DNA from: Streptomyces sp. 2131.1
GTDB lineage: Bacteria > Actinomycetota > Actinomycetes > Streptomycetales > Streptomycetaceae
Direction of reading: 5' to 3'
Assembly: GCF_900105515.1 (NCBI RefSeq)
Contig: NZ_FNSY01000001.1
Span: forward strand, 6,684,001 to 6,748,000
DNA: 64,000 nt
Part shown: one piece after another, positions 1 to 7,460 of the stretch
Position numbering within the stretch: position 1 is the stretch's first letter
Layout: each line of letters opens with the position of its first letter
Position numbers and translations under genes: made by a program
Notes under the pieces: model-generated
The model's database searches: none
What the model was told of the DNA's origin: nothing
Seen by the model: only the letters and a program-made list of their open reading frames with translations

Positions 1-372
1 GGCCAGCCACAACGAGGTGACGCCGTTCTCCAGGTCCGTGAGCACGGCCTCGTTGAGCCGGGCCGGGTCGGTGTACGCGTGCCGCTGCCGTACGCCCCAG
101 CCGCTCGCCGTACCACCCTCCGGCCTGCTGCCGCGGGTGAAGGGGGCGAAGCCCGGGAGACCGGCATCGGGCGCGTCGTCGCGCGAGGTGTAGAGAGGGC
201 GGGTGATGAGCCCGTCCTCCACCGTGGTGGACAGTGCTTCCTCGGCGGCCGGTCCCGACACGTCCTTGCCCGATTTGCGCAGCACGCCCTCGACGAGGGT
301 CTGCCACTGCTCATGGGCGGGGTCGGGGAATCCGGCGGCCAGCGAAAGCCCGTCAGCAGGCTGGACCGTCAT
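1..372 (-). CDS. mutA: methylmalonyl-CoA mutase small subunit MutA (partial, cut by left edge)
   Basis: First 124 codons of the small, non-catalytic subunit of adenosylcobalamin-dependent methylmalonyl-CoA mutase. With MutB it interconverts succinyl-CoA and methylmalonyl-CoA, a source of polyketide extender units in streptomycetes. The ATG is at 372..370 and the frame stays open to base 1. Visible family segments are LAAGFPDPAHEQW (residues 11-23), TTVEDGLITRPLYT (49-62) and the strip ending in ENGVTSLWLA at the window edge. mutB would be expected further left, on the same strand. The gene diverges from the DUF6325 gene at 567. Recognition is by sequence resemblance; the cobalamin-binding end is outside the window. 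Confidence 0.88.
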   Translation of the reverse strand, partial: MTVQPADGLSLAAGFPDPAHEQWQTLVEGVLRKSGKDVSGPAAEEALSTTVEDGLITRPLYTSRDDAPDAGLPGFAPFTRGSRPEGGTASGWGVRQRHAYTDPARLNEAVLTDLENGVTSLWLA

Positions 373-566
373 GGCCCAGATGCTAGGACAGCTCCCGTGG
401 CAGCAGCAGTGCGTCGGCCTGTGACCTTGCCCTCCCCCAGCGCACTTGATCCTTTACGTACTGTCGCGTAGCCGCGTCCGCCCTTATGTGGTGATTGGCC
501 GCAGTGCGTCAGGGAATGCCCAAAGTTATGCTGCTCACAATCCATCCATGCGGAGAGGACACGCCC

Positions 567-995
567 GTGACCGTGGGACCAGTGGAGTACCTCGTCGTCG
601 CCTTTCCGGGCAGCCGGTTCACCGGCGCCATCGCGCCGGCGCTGGCCGATGCGGTCGCCTCGAAGGCGGTGCGCATCCTGGACCTGACCTTCGTGCAACG
701 GGCCGAGGACGGCACCATCCAGGCCGTGGAGCTGGACGATCTCGACCCCGACGACCTGGTCTCCTTCGAGCCGGTCGAAGGCGAGGTCAGCGGCATGCTG
801 AGCAGCGAGGACATCCGGATGCTCGGCGAGCGCGTGCCGCCGGGCAGCTCCGCCGCGCTGATCGTGTGGGAGGACCTGTGGGCGGTCCCGCTGGCCGAGG
901 CCGTCCGCGCTTCGGGCGGTCAGGTCATCGCCCACGAACGCATTCCCGCCGAGGTCGCGGAGGCCGCCGCCTCCGCCGCCGGCCACGAGAGCTGA
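567..995 (+). CDS. DUF6325-like conserved actinobacterial protein
   Basis: A 142-residue soluble acidic protein of unknown function, resembling the DUF6325 family found widely in Streptomyces. It opens MTVGPVEYLVVAFPGSRF and has alternating beta/alpha character with a Gly-rich turn and LIVWEDLWAVPLAEAVRASGG near the C-terminus. This looks like an alpha/beta fold of the DUF1269 (permease-associated, stress) type. The GTG at 567 is chosen over an upstream in-frame ATG at 495 because GGAGAGG (552-558) sits 8 bases before it. A SHOCT protein follows after 26 bases, probably in one operon; this pairing is common in actinobacteria (from memory) and suggests a stress or envelope role. No catalytic motif is visible. 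Confidence 0.75.
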   Translation: MTVGPVEYLVVAFPGSRFTGAIAPALADAVASKAVRILDLTFVQRAEDGTIQAVELDDLDPDDLVSFEPVEGEVSGMLSSEDIRMLGERVPPGSSAALIVWEDLWAVPLAEAVRASGGQVIAHERIPAEVAEAAASAAGHES

Positions 996-1021
996 CGCCC
1001 GCACCGGAAGGGGAACACACC

Positions 1022-1324
1022 ATGCCGATCTTCCGGGGACCCGGAATGAACCGCCGCGGACCCGGCCTCATCGGGGCCGCCGCCCGCACCGCCGTCGTCG
1101 CGGGCACCGCGTCCGCCGTGTCCGGGCGTGTCCAGCAGCGCCAGCAGGCCAGGTTCGCCGAGCAGGAGGCCGCCCAGCAGCCGACGCCGACCGCCCCGCA
1201 GCCCGCCGCCTCACAGGGCGACGACATCATCGGGCAGCTGGAGCGGCTGGCCGCGCTGAAGGAACAGGGCGTCCTGACCGAAGCCGAATTCGAGGCCCAG
1301 AAGGCACGGCTGCTGGCAGAGTGA
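1022..1324 (+). CDS. SHOCT-domain protein
   Basis: A 100-residue protein. A basic N-terminus (MPIFRGPGMNRRGPG) is followed by a short Ala/Thr/Val-rich stretch (residues about 20-38) too polar for a sure membrane helix, a Gln/Pro/Ala-rich linker, and a C-terminal SHOCT motif (about 65-100: DDIIGQLERLAALKEQGVLT then EAEFEAQKARLL). SHOCT is a short C-terminal oligomerisation or tethering module of unclear function. The ATG at 1022 follows GGAAGGGG (1006-1013). The gene lies 26 bases after the DUF6325 gene and is probably co-transcribed with it. A weak long-range inverted repeat (GGGCCGCT near 1332 with AGCGGCCC near 1394) follows and may end the transcript. Confidence 0.8.
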   Translation: MPIFRGPGMNRRGPGLIGAAARTAVVAGTASAVSGRVQQRQQARFAEQEAAQQPTPTAPQPAASQGDDIIGQLERLAALKEQGVLTEAEFEAQKARLLAE

Positions 1325-1544
1325 GAACGGGGGCCGCTCCGCAGCCTTTCCGCCTCTCCGGACCCCGCGACCGCCCGGCCGGACACCGCCGGTAGCGGCC
1401 CGCGTACGACGAGGCCGCGGCCTGTCCGCGCCCGATCGATGATCTCCGGCGTTTTACTTTGTCGATGTGACGACATCATGCGACTTTTGATCCGGCCAGG
1501 CCGAAACGCATTCGGGCGCGTGCCGGGAAAAGGGGAAATCCATC

Positions 1545-2348
1545 GTGCAAACCGTCAGGGCCGTCCCGACCGTTTCCGCCCTCAATCTGCGCGATCTGGG
1601 AGGCATCACCCTGGGGCCCGGCCGACAGGTCCGGCAGGGTGTGGTGCTGCGCTCCGGCCGGCTCGGCGGTCTGGACCCGGTGGACGCCGCGGCCGTGGCC
1701 GCACTCGGCATCCGTACGGTCGTCGACCTTCGGACCGCCGACGAGCGGTCCTCCGCCCCCGACGCCCTGCCGCCCGGCGCCCGGCTCTTCGTGGCCGACG
1801 TGCTGGGGGACAACCCCGGCGTCACCCCCGCCCGCTTCCGCGCGCTGCTCGCCGACCCGGTCGAGGCGGAACGCCTCCTGGGCAACGGCAAGGCCGAGGA
1901 GGCGGTGGCGCAGTCGTACCGCCAGATGGTGCTGTCGCCGGGGGCCGCGGCCGCGTACCGCGCCTTCATCGACACGGCCGCCGACCCCGCCGCGCGGCCG
2001 GTGCTCTTCCACTGCGCGACCGGCAAGGACCGCGCCGGCTGGGCCGCCGCCCTGCTGCTCCTGATCCTCGGCGCCTCGCGGGACGTCGTGCGGCGGGAGT
2101 TCTTGGCGGTCAATCCGGTGCTGCGGGTCGTCGGCCGGCCGTACGTGCAGGGCTTCCTCGACGCGGGCGGCGACCCGGAGATCGCCTCGGCGATCATCGA
2201 GGTCCGCTCCCGCTACCTCGACACGGCCCTGGCCGCCATGGACGAACGCTGGGGCGGCCTGGACGGCTACGTACGCGACGGTCTGCGCGTCCCCGGCCCG
2301 GCGCTGCGACGGCTGCGCAGCGACCTGGTCGTCTACGCCGACGCGTAG
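1545..2348 (+). CDS. tyrosine-protein phosphatase (Y_phosphatase3 type)
   Basis: A 267-residue cytoplasmic phosphatase of the bacterial tyrosine/serine phosphatase family. The family's N-terminal signature NLRDLGG is at residues 14-20, a RSGRL strip follows at about 36-40, then VVDLRTADE. The P-loop HCATGKDRAGW has Cys157 as expected nucleophile and Arg163 as phosphate-binding arginine; the Lys-Asp within the loop is typical of this family. The substrate is unknown; relatives act on phosphotyrosine proteins or phosphoinositides. The GTG at 1545 follows AGGGGAA. The gene is monocistronic: AT-rich upstream DNA (1448-1495) holds the small inverted repeat GATGT-gacg-ACATC (1464-1477), and a strong hairpin follows the stop codon. 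Confidence 0.85.
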   Translation: MQTVRAVPTVSALNLRDLGGITLGPGRQVRQGVVLRSGRLGGLDPVDAAAVAALGIRTVVDLRTADERSSAPDALPPGARLFVADVLGDNPGVTPARFRALLADPVEAERLLGNGKAEEAVAQSYRQMVLSPGAAAAYRAFIDTAADPAARPVLFHCATGKDRAGWAAALLLLILGASRDVVRREFLAVNPVLRVVGRPYVQGFLDAGGDPEIASAIIEVRSRYLDTALAAMDERWGGLDGYVRDGLRVPGPALRRLRSDLVVYADA

Positions 2349-2373
2349 CGGCTGCCGCAGCGCGGCCCGCACA

Positions 2374-2416
2374 GCCCTCTGCCCCCGGCACCGATGCGGT
2401 GCCGGGGGCAGAGGGC
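2374..2416. terminator. perfect 19-bp stem-loop, bidirectional terminator
   Basis: Arms at 2374-2392 and 2398-2416 are exact reverse complements (19 bp, GC-rich) around a 5-nt loop, GATGC. It lies 26 bases after the phosphatase stop and 23 bases from the stop of the convergent gene at 2439. Streptomyces terminators often lack a U tract, as here. Confidence 0.85.
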
Positions 2417-2438
2417 GAAGGGGACGGCCGGAGAAGTC

Positions 2439-3113
2439 TCAGACCTTCAGAAGCCGTTCGGTGAGGTCGCGGTAGTGCTGGAGCGTGATCCGCAGCTCCT
2501 CGGTGCGCGAGCCGGGGTCGCCGCCGTCGTGGTCGTCGACGTGCAGGGTGCTGCGGCGCTTCTTGAGCGCGTCCGTGAGACCGGCGACCACCGCGTCGAA
2601 CGTGGACTCGGCCTCCTCCACCGCGCGGTGCGGGCTCTCGACGAAGTCGGTCACCGCCTGGTGGAGGCGGTGGGCCAGCTTGTCCTGGTCACCGGTCGGC
2701 AGGAGGGGTTCGGCGCCGTCGTGCGCCGAGTGCGTCCGGCTGTCGCGGTCCGGTTCGTGCGGGGCCGTCGTCGTACGGAAGGTGCGGGTGTCGGTGTCGG
2801 TGCCGGCGCCGGTCGTGCCCGCCTGCGTGTGACGGGGCGGGGTCTCCGGTGTGCCGAGCCCGGTGCCGGTGCGCTCGGTGTCCGTGCGGCCGGTGCCCGT
2901 GTGCCCGGAGTCCGCGCGGCCGGTGTCCTTCTCGGCGAGGGGCACCGGGGCGGTGGCCGGGGGAGTGGAGGGGGCCGTCCGCGGGGAGCGGTTCCGGGTG
3001 TCGTCCGAGAAGTGCGAGGACGGGGACCCGGTGCCGGCGGTCCGGTCATCCGTGGCCGGCGGGCTCACGGGCGCGGCCGGGGGCTGCGGTGTGCGATCGG
3101 TGTCCTTGTTCAT
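2439..3113 (-). CDS. hypothetical protein with disordered N-terminus, paralogous to the upstream gene
   Basis: A 224-residue protein of unknown function. Residues 1 to about 130 are low-complexity Thr/Pro/Ser/Asp/Arg with repeated TGTGR/TDTERTG runs, so probably disordered. The last ~85 residues form a helical module (LHQAVTDFVESPHRAVEEAE ... TEELRITLQHYRDLTERLL). The same module is recognisable in the adjacent upstream gene: FV-x-SP-xx-AV-x-EA, then TE-x-LR-xx-L-xxx-R-x-L. Its ATG (3113..3111) overlaps the upstream stop as ATGA, so translation is probably coupled. There is no signal peptide or membrane segment. No function can be assigned; the pairing suggests the two proteins interact or share a partner. 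Confidence 0.72.
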   Translation of the reverse strand: MNKDTDRTPQPPAAPVSPPATDDRTAGTGSPSSHFSDDTRNRSPRTAPSTPPATAPVPLAEKDTGRADSGHTGTGRTDTERTGTGLGTPETPPRHTQAGTTGAGTDTDTRTFRTTTAPHEPDRDSRTHSAHDGAEPLLPTGDQDKLAHRLHQAVTDFVESPHRAVEEAESTFDAVVAGLTDALKKRRSTLHVDDHDGGDPGSRTEELRITLQHYRDLTERLLKV

Positions 3114-3685
3114 GCCGTGCCACTTCCTTCCGCGTGGTGCTTGTCCCGGCGGGCCGGTCGGTCCGCGCCGTTGGATACGAGGACGTCGAAGAGGCCCCGG
3201 GCCTCCACGAGAGCCGTCCGCAGCTGTTCCGTGTCGCCCTCGCCGTGCTTGGCGTCGTGCACCCGGCGGTAGCCGTGGACGTGCTCGGCGTGGTGGACGG
3301 AGAGCGCGTCGCTCTGCTCGCCGAAGTCCTTGCCGTCGGGGAAGCCCAGGTCACGGGCCAGCTCCGCGAGGAGTGCGTCGGCCTCGGCCACCGCCTGCTG
3401 CGGCGAGTCGACGAACCGGTCCTGGACCCGCGCCCAGCGGGCCAGGTACTCCTCCCGGGCCTCCGGCGTCAGCGGCCGCTCGTCCAGCGAGCCGTGCCGC
3501 TTCAGCCGTTCGTTCAGTTCCTGTTCGGCGGCCTTGGTGTCGCCCTTGTGCCGCGCCACGGTACGTTCGTACTCGGGTCCGAAACGCCGCCGCAGTCCGT
3601 GGCCGCTGTTCTTCCGGCCGAAGACGAGGAACGCTCCGGCGGCCACCACCACGACGACCGCGAGGATGATCACGAGAGTCGTCAT
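3110..3685 (-). CDS. membrane-anchored hypothetical protein, paralogue of the downstream gene
   Basis: A 191-residue protein of unknown function. An N-terminal transmembrane anchor (residues about 2-23, LVIILAVVVVVAAGAFLVFG) is followed by basic residues (RKNSGHGLRRRFG), giving a cytoplasmic helical domain by the positive-inside rule. After an EYERTVARHKGDTKAAEQEL helix it carries DRFVDSPQQAVAEADALL and TEQLRTALVEARGLFDVLV, the module shared with the next gene. The ATG at 3685 is preferred; the open frame runs further upstream without family character or a ribosome site. The stop overlaps the next start (ATGA). Membrane anchoring here and its absence in the partner suggests a fixed/soluble pair. 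Confidence 0.75.
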   Translation of the reverse strand: MTTLVIILAVVVVVAAGAFLVFGRKNSGHGLRRRFGPEYERTVARHKGDTKAAEQELNERLKRHGSLDERPLTPEAREEYLARWARVQDRFVDSPQQAVAEADALLAELARDLGFPDGKDFGEQSDALSVHHAEHVHGYRRVHDAKHGEGDTEQLRTALVEARGLFDVLVSNGADRPARRDKHHAEGSGTA

Positions 3686-3911
3686 CGTCACCACCCCCGG
3701 CGGTAGTCGGTCCGCAGGTCGCTGAGTTCCACTCCCACCATCCCTTTCGGTTCGTTGCCCGGCTCCGTTCCGACCGGGCGTGTCGCTCGTGTACCCCCGC
3801 GAACGCGTTCGAGACGCGCCACGTACACGTCTCCCGCCCAACAGGCTTTCCGGGGCGCCTCGGTAGGCTGGGAAGGGCCGCAGCAGGAGTACTCCGGGAG
3901 GGCGGATCACG

Positions 3912-4316
3912 GTGACCGAGCGCAAACCCGCGGGTGTCGGCTTCGAATCATGGGTGGACCAGCAGATCCGGGAGTGCGAACAGCGGGGTGACGTCTCCCG
4001 GCTGCCCGGGTTCGGCAAGCCGATCGAGGCGCTGAGCGCCCCGTACGACGAGACGTGGTGGATCAAGTCGAAGATGCAGCGCGAAGGGGTCTCCGTGCTC
4101 CCGCCGGCGTTGGCGCTGCGCAAGGAGGCGGAGGACGTCCTCGCCCTCCTGCCGGAGATCCGGACCGAGGCCGAGGTGCGCCGGTTGCTGACCGAGGTCG
4201 ACGACAAGATCCGGGAGGCCGTCCGCAGGCCGCCGCCGGGACCGCTCCTCAATCTGCGGCCGTTCGACGTGGACACCCTCGTCGAGGAGTGGCGCGAGGC
4301 CCGCGCCGCCTCCTGA
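3912..4316 (+). CDS. DUF1992 (DnaJ-homologue-C28 conserved domain) protein
   Basis: A 134-residue cytoplasmic protein consisting of the DUF1992 domain, also found in DNAJC28. The signature is at the N-terminus: FESWVDQQIRECEQRGDVSR, then LPGFGKPI (residues about 11-38), followed by a helical region with LRKEAEDVLALLPEIRTEAE and a C-terminal NLRPFDVDTLVEEW motif. Function is unknown; there is no J domain, so direct Hsp70 chaperoning cannot be claimed. The GTG at 3912 lies 11 bases after GGGAGGG. The 226-base region upstream is open and diverges from the coupled pair at 3110-3685. Confidence 0.85.
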   Translation: MTERKPAGVGFESWVDQQIRECEQRGDVSRLPGFGKPIEALSAPYDETWWIKSKMQREGVSVLPPALALRKEAEDVLALLPEIRTEAEVRRLLTEVDDKIREAVRRPPPGPLLNLRPFDVDTLVEEWREARAAS

Positions 4317-4348
4317 AGGCCCCCGGGCCGGTCGCCGGTCCGGATACG

Positions 4349-4361
4349 TAATACTCACTCC
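4349..4361 (+). promoter_or_regulatory. -10-like hexamer directly before an ATG (probable leaderless start)
   Basis: TAATAC at 4349-4354 is followed by 7 bases and then the ATG at 4362, with no Shine-Dalgarno sequence between. Transcription would begin at or next to the A of the start codon. No good -35 is visible 17-18 bases upstream. Confidence 0.45.
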
Positions 4362-4853
4362 ATGAGATCAAGCGTTACGCCGACGGGTCGCCGGGCATCC
4401 GGCGGACCGGTCCGCGTCAGGCGGGCGACCGCGCGGGACGCCAGGCGTCTCACCCGTCTGGTCCGGTCCTCGCGCGCGTACGAGGGCCCCTACGCGCCGA
4501 TGGTCGCCGGATACCGGGTGGGACCGGACTACATCGAGGCCCACGAGGTCTTCGCCGCCGTGCAGGAGACGACGGACCGGGTGCTCGGCTTCTACGCGCT
4601 GATCCTGGACCCGCCCGAGCTGGACCTGCTCTTCGTCGCCGACGACGCGCAGGGCACCGGCACGGGGCGGCTGCTCATCGGTCACCTGCGGGTCGAGGCG
4701 GAGGCCCGGGGGCTGCCCGGTGTACGCGTCGTCTCGCACCCTCCGGCCGAGGGGTTCTACCTGAGCATGGGCGCGGAGCGGACCGGCACCGTACGAGCCG
4801 CGCCCCCCGCGGTGATGTGGGACCGGCCCGAACTGGTCCTGCCGGTCGGCTGA
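4362..4853 (+). CDS. GNAT-family N-acetyltransferase
   Basis: A 163-residue acetyltransferase using acetyl-CoA; the substrate is unknown. After a ~17-residue basic leader it has the GNAT order: VRVRRATARDARRL (beta1/alpha1), a glyco-aromatic strip, VLGFYALILDPPELDLLFVA (beta4), and the acetyl-CoA pyrophosphate loop as the variant QGTGTGRLLI in place of Q/RxxGxG/A. It ends with GVRVVSHPPAEGFYLSMGAE, the C-terminal strand pair typical of the fold. There is no Shine-Dalgarno before ATG 4362; a -10-like TAATAC is 7 bases upstream, so the mRNA is probably leaderless. The gene is convergent with the VOC gene, only 9 bases away. Confidence 0.82.
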   Translation: MRSSVTPTGRRASGGPVRVRRATARDARRLTRLVRSSRAYEGPYAPMVAGYRVGPDYIEAHEVFAAVQETTDRVLGFYALILDPPELDLLFVADDAQGTGTGRLLIGHLRVEAEARGLPGVRVVSHPPAEGFYLSMGAERTGTVRAAPPAVMWDRPELVLPVG

Positions 4854-4862
4854 GGCACGTCC

Positions 4863-5690
4863 TCAGGACGGTTCGTCGTCCGAGGCGCGGTGGACGTCCG
4901 TGACGGTGAAGAGTCCGCCGTCCGGGTCGAGCAGCGTCGCCTCCCGGCCCTCGGGGCGCGTCAGCTCCTCCACGAGCGAGCCCCCGTGCTTGCGGGCCCG
5001 CTCGACGGTCTGCGTCACGTCGTCCACGGGGAAGTTGACCTGCCAGTGCGGGCGGACCAGCGGGTCGGGGGCGGCCTCGACCGCGCCGGAGCTGATCCGG
5101 GCCAGCTGGCGGCCCCCGCACTGAACGATGACCTCGTCCTTCGCGTACGACACCTCGCACGCGCCCGGCTGCCCGCTCGCCCAGTCCAGCACCTCGCCGT
5201 AGAAGATCGCGGCGTCGAAGGCGCTCCGGGTCCGCAGCCTCAGCCAAGCGTGCGCGTGGCCGTCCGGCGCGGGCGGTGACGTCGCCGGCTCGGTCCGCTC
5301 CCAGATGCCGAAGCCGGCTCCGTCCCGGTCGGCGGCCAGCGCGCCGCGCCCCTTGCCGAGCGTCAGCGGCCCCACCGCCACCGTGCCGCTGCGCTCCCGG
5401 ATGCGGGAGGCGGCCACATCCGCGTCCTTGACGGCGAAGTAGGGCGTCCACGCGACCGCGACCCGGAAGGCGGTGGCCACGGCGCCGATGCCGGCAACCG
5501 GCACGTCGCCGCGGCGGGCCACCGAGAAGTCCTGTCCGAGCCGTCCCGGGCGGAAGGTCCAGCCCATCACCGGGCCGTAGAACTCCTGGGCGGACGCCAG
5601 GTCCAGGGTCATCAGATTGACCCAGCAGGGAGCCGCGGACCCGGTCAGGGCCGCGCGCGCGGGCGCCGTGCCGGAGGTGCTTGGGGTCAT
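4863..5690 (-). CDS. VOC-family protein with two glyoxalase-like domains
   Basis: A 275-residue cytoplasmic protein made of two vicinal-oxygen-chelate modules, each about 120 residues. The first starts at PCWVNLMTLDLASAQEFYGPVMGWTF written here as two halves (PCWVNLMTLDLASAQEF / YGPVMGWTF); the second contains FDAAIFYGEVLDWASG and ends with LLDPDGGLFTVTDV. This arrangement matches Streptomyces glyoxalase/bleomycin-resistance-like proteins, whose substrates are mostly unknown. No clear metal-ligand set can be asserted from sequence alone. The ATG at 5690 is chosen because the family N-terminus starts shortly after it; the longer open frame upstream (to 5810) has no family character. Confidence 0.8.
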   Translation of the reverse strand: MTPSTSGTAPARAALTGSAAPCWVNLMTLDLASAQEFYGPVMGWTFRPGRLGQDFSVARRGDVPVAGIGAVATAFRVAVAWTPYFAVKDADVAASRIRERSGTVAVGPLTLGKGRGALAADRDGAGFGIWERTEPATSPPAPDGHAHAWLRLRTRSAFDAAIFYGEVLDWASGQPGACEVSYAKDEVIVQCGGRQLARISSGAVEAAPDPLVRPHWQVNFPVDDVTQTVERARKHGGSLVEELTRPEGREATLLDPDGGLFTVTDVHRASDDEPS

Positions 5691-5861
5691 GGTGCAACTG
5701 CCTTCATCGGGGGTGCGGCGCGGATGCCGGAGGCCGTCGGGGCCGTCACCAGCCTCACCGGGGGCGGCCGCTCCCGCAACACGCGGAGCATCCGCCCGCC
5801 GCGACCGCACGGGGCCCGGACGGGCATGCCGTCCGGGCCCGGCCCCCGAGCGGGGAGTGGG

Positions 5862-6248
5862 TCAGTCGCGCTTGTCGTCGTCCTCATGGCGGATCGGCTC
5901 GTTGCCGTGCTCACCGAGCTCGTACGGCGACAGGGCGCGGCCGTCCTGAGGGAAGTGGTCGTCGCCGTGGACGTCCCGCTTCTCCTCGTGGCTGCGGTGG
6001 TCGGGGCCGACCGGCTGCTCGTCCGGCCGGGGCGGGGGCAGCTCCTGGTCGTGCCGTCGCTTGCCCAGCACGAAACCGCCGATCAGCAAGAGCACCAGGA
6101 GCACGCCGATCACGCCCATCACGACTCCCGTCGCGCCGCGTCCGTCCGCGAGAGTGACCGCCAGGGAATTCAAAGCTCCATCCGAAACGTCCATGCTTGC
6201 CGGATACCCCGGGACGGGCCCGCCACTCGGGCTGGCAATCGAATTCAT
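5862..6248 (-). CDS. small single-pass membrane protein resembling DUF6479
   Basis: Up to 128 residues, of unknown function. A short N-terminal part is followed by one transmembrane helix (about residues 41-62, VVMGVIGVLLVLLLIGGFVLG), a KRRHDQELPPPRPDEQP linker and a charged tail ending PYELGEHGNEP near the C-terminus. The Pro-Glu linker followed by a late PxEL box is what I recall of the Streptomyces DUF6479 family. Neither ATG 6248 nor the internal in-frame ATG at 6194 has a convincing ribosome site; the shorter form (110 residues) would place the helix closer to the N-terminus as is usual. Expected topology is N-out/C-in or anchored tail; there are no catalytic motifs. Confidence 0.65.
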   Translation of the reverse strand: MNSIASPSGGPVPGYPASMDVSDGALNSLAVTLADGRGATGVVMGVIGVLLVLLLIGGFVLGKRRHDQELPPPRPDEQPVGPDHRSHEEKRDVHGDDHFPQDGRALSPYELGEHGNEPIRHEDDDKRD

Positions 6249-6401
6249 GTTTTAAGTGGATATGAGTGCGGAAAATGTTTCGATCCGTGTGAGCCCCGGC
6301 CGCTCCGGGCACGCGGGGATTCCGGGCCGCTCCTGTCGCAGCCGACTGCCGGTGGGGTCAGCCTGGAGATGACGGCATTGCCCCCTTCGTAAGGAGCAGC
6401 G

Positions 6402-6794
6402 GTGAACAGCGCACAGGACAAGCGGCAGACCACGGAGGACCACCACGACCAGGAGGTGTCGGTCGTCCTCAGCGGCTGCCCCGAGGAGGACGCGCGCACG
6501 GTCTTCGACGCGTTGCGGGCCGCCTTCACCACCGACCGCTCGTCGTCCGACGTACCCCATGAGGCCGAGGGCAGGCGTCCCACCGCCTGGGCCGCGACCG
6601 TCGACGTGTCCGAAGCGCGGGTGATCTCGGGGTCCGTGACGCTCGGCGGTCCCGTCACGGTCGACGTGCAGGGAGGCTACCGGGCCGTCGACCGGCTCCG
6701 GGCGGGTCTGGCGGACGCCTTCGCCGTCCGGGTTGTCGGCACGGTTTCGGGGGACCAGGAGGAGGAAGTGCGACTGCGGCTGGAGAACAAGTAG
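6402..6794 (+). CDS. hypothetical conserved Streptomyces protein
   Basis: A 130-residue cytoplasmic protein of unknown function. The central part alternates beta strands and a helix (VSVVLSGCPEEDARTVFDALRAAF, given here only as an outline), followed by VISGSVTLGGPVTVDVQGGY and a final strand VVGTVSGDQEEEVRLRLENK. This could be a small alpha/beta domain. GTG 6402 is well supported by AAGGAG at 6390-6395. There is no signal peptide or known motif. A short hairpin covers the stop codon. Its neighbours do not reveal a pathway. Confidence 0.65.
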   Translation: MNSAQDKRQTTEDHHDQEVSVVLSGCPEEDARTVFDALRAAFTTDRSSSDVPHEAEGRRPTAWAATVDVSEARVISGSVTLGGPVTVDVQGGYRAVDRLRAGLADAFAVRVVGTVSGDQEEEVRLRLENK

Positions 6795-6809
6795 GCCGAA
6801 CGCTCGGCC
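6794..6809. terminator. short hairpin at the stop codon
   Basis: GGCCGA (6794-6799) and TCGGCC (6804-6809) pair around ACGC. It starts on the last base of the TAG stop of the preceding gene. The stem is only 6 bp, so it is a weak candidate. Confidence 0.4.
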
Positions 6810-6887
6810 GGGGCCCCGACGGGACACGGAACGACAGTCGCATCTGGTAGAAATCGGACAAAGTGACTTCGTCGAAAGGTGCCGTAC

Positions 6888-7460
6888 GTGGACCCGACCA
6901 GTACGTGGGAGGGCGGCGCCGGAGAACCGCAGGCGCCCGGCGACCTCCCCTCCGCCACGCTCACCCTGCACATCAACGGCACCGAGCACACCCTCACCCT
7001 CGACCACCGCACCACCCTCCTGGACGCCCTGCGCCACCACCTGGACCTGACCGGGGCGAAGAAGGGCTGCGACCACGGCCAGTGCGGCGCCTGCACCGTC
7101 CTGGTGGACGGCCGCCGCGCCAACAGCTGCCTCCTGCTGGCCGTCTCCCAGGAGGGCTCCCGCATCACCACGGTCGAGGGCCTGGCGGACGGCGACCGGC
7201 TGCACCCGCTCCAGGAGGCGTTCCTGGAGCGGGACGCGTTCCAGTGCGGCTACTGCACGCCCGGCCAGCTCTGCTCCGCCGCCGGTGTCCTCGCGGAGGC
7301 CGACTACGGCCACCCCTCCCACGTCACCCCGCACGACGCCCCCGTGGGCGTCCCGGCCCGGCTCGGCCCCGAGGAGATCCGCGAGCGGATGAGCGGCAAC
7401 CTCTGCCGGTGCGGCGCCTACCCCCGGATCGTCGAGGCCGTCGAGGACGTGGCGTCGTGA
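6888..7460 (+). CDS. molybdenum hydroxylase 2Fe-2S subunit (PaoA-like)
   Basis: A 190-residue iron-sulfur subunit of a xanthine dehydrogenase/aldehyde oxidoreductase-type enzyme. It passes electrons from the Mo cofactor to FAD. The plant-type [2Fe-2S] motif is Cys61, Cys66, Cys69 and Cys81 (CDHGQCGAC ... C); the second cluster uses Cys120, Cys123, Cys173 and Cys175 (QCGYCTPGQ and NLCRCGAYP). Numbering is from GTG 6888, preferred over GTG 6879 because AAAGG lies 8 bases before it. Unlike E. coli PaoA there is no twin-arginine signal, so the complex is expected in the cytoplasm. It is the first gene of a three-gene operon; its stop overlaps the next GTG. Confidence 0.9.
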   Translation: MDPTSTWEGGAGEPQAPGDLPSATLTLHINGTEHTLTLDHRTTLLDALRHHLDLTGAKKGCDHGQCGACTVLVDGRRANSCLLLAVSQEGSRITTVEGLADGDRLHPLQEAFLERDAFQCGYCTPGQLCSAAGVLAEADYGHPSHVTPHDAPVGVPARLGPEEIRERMSGNLCRCGAYPRIVEAVEDVAS

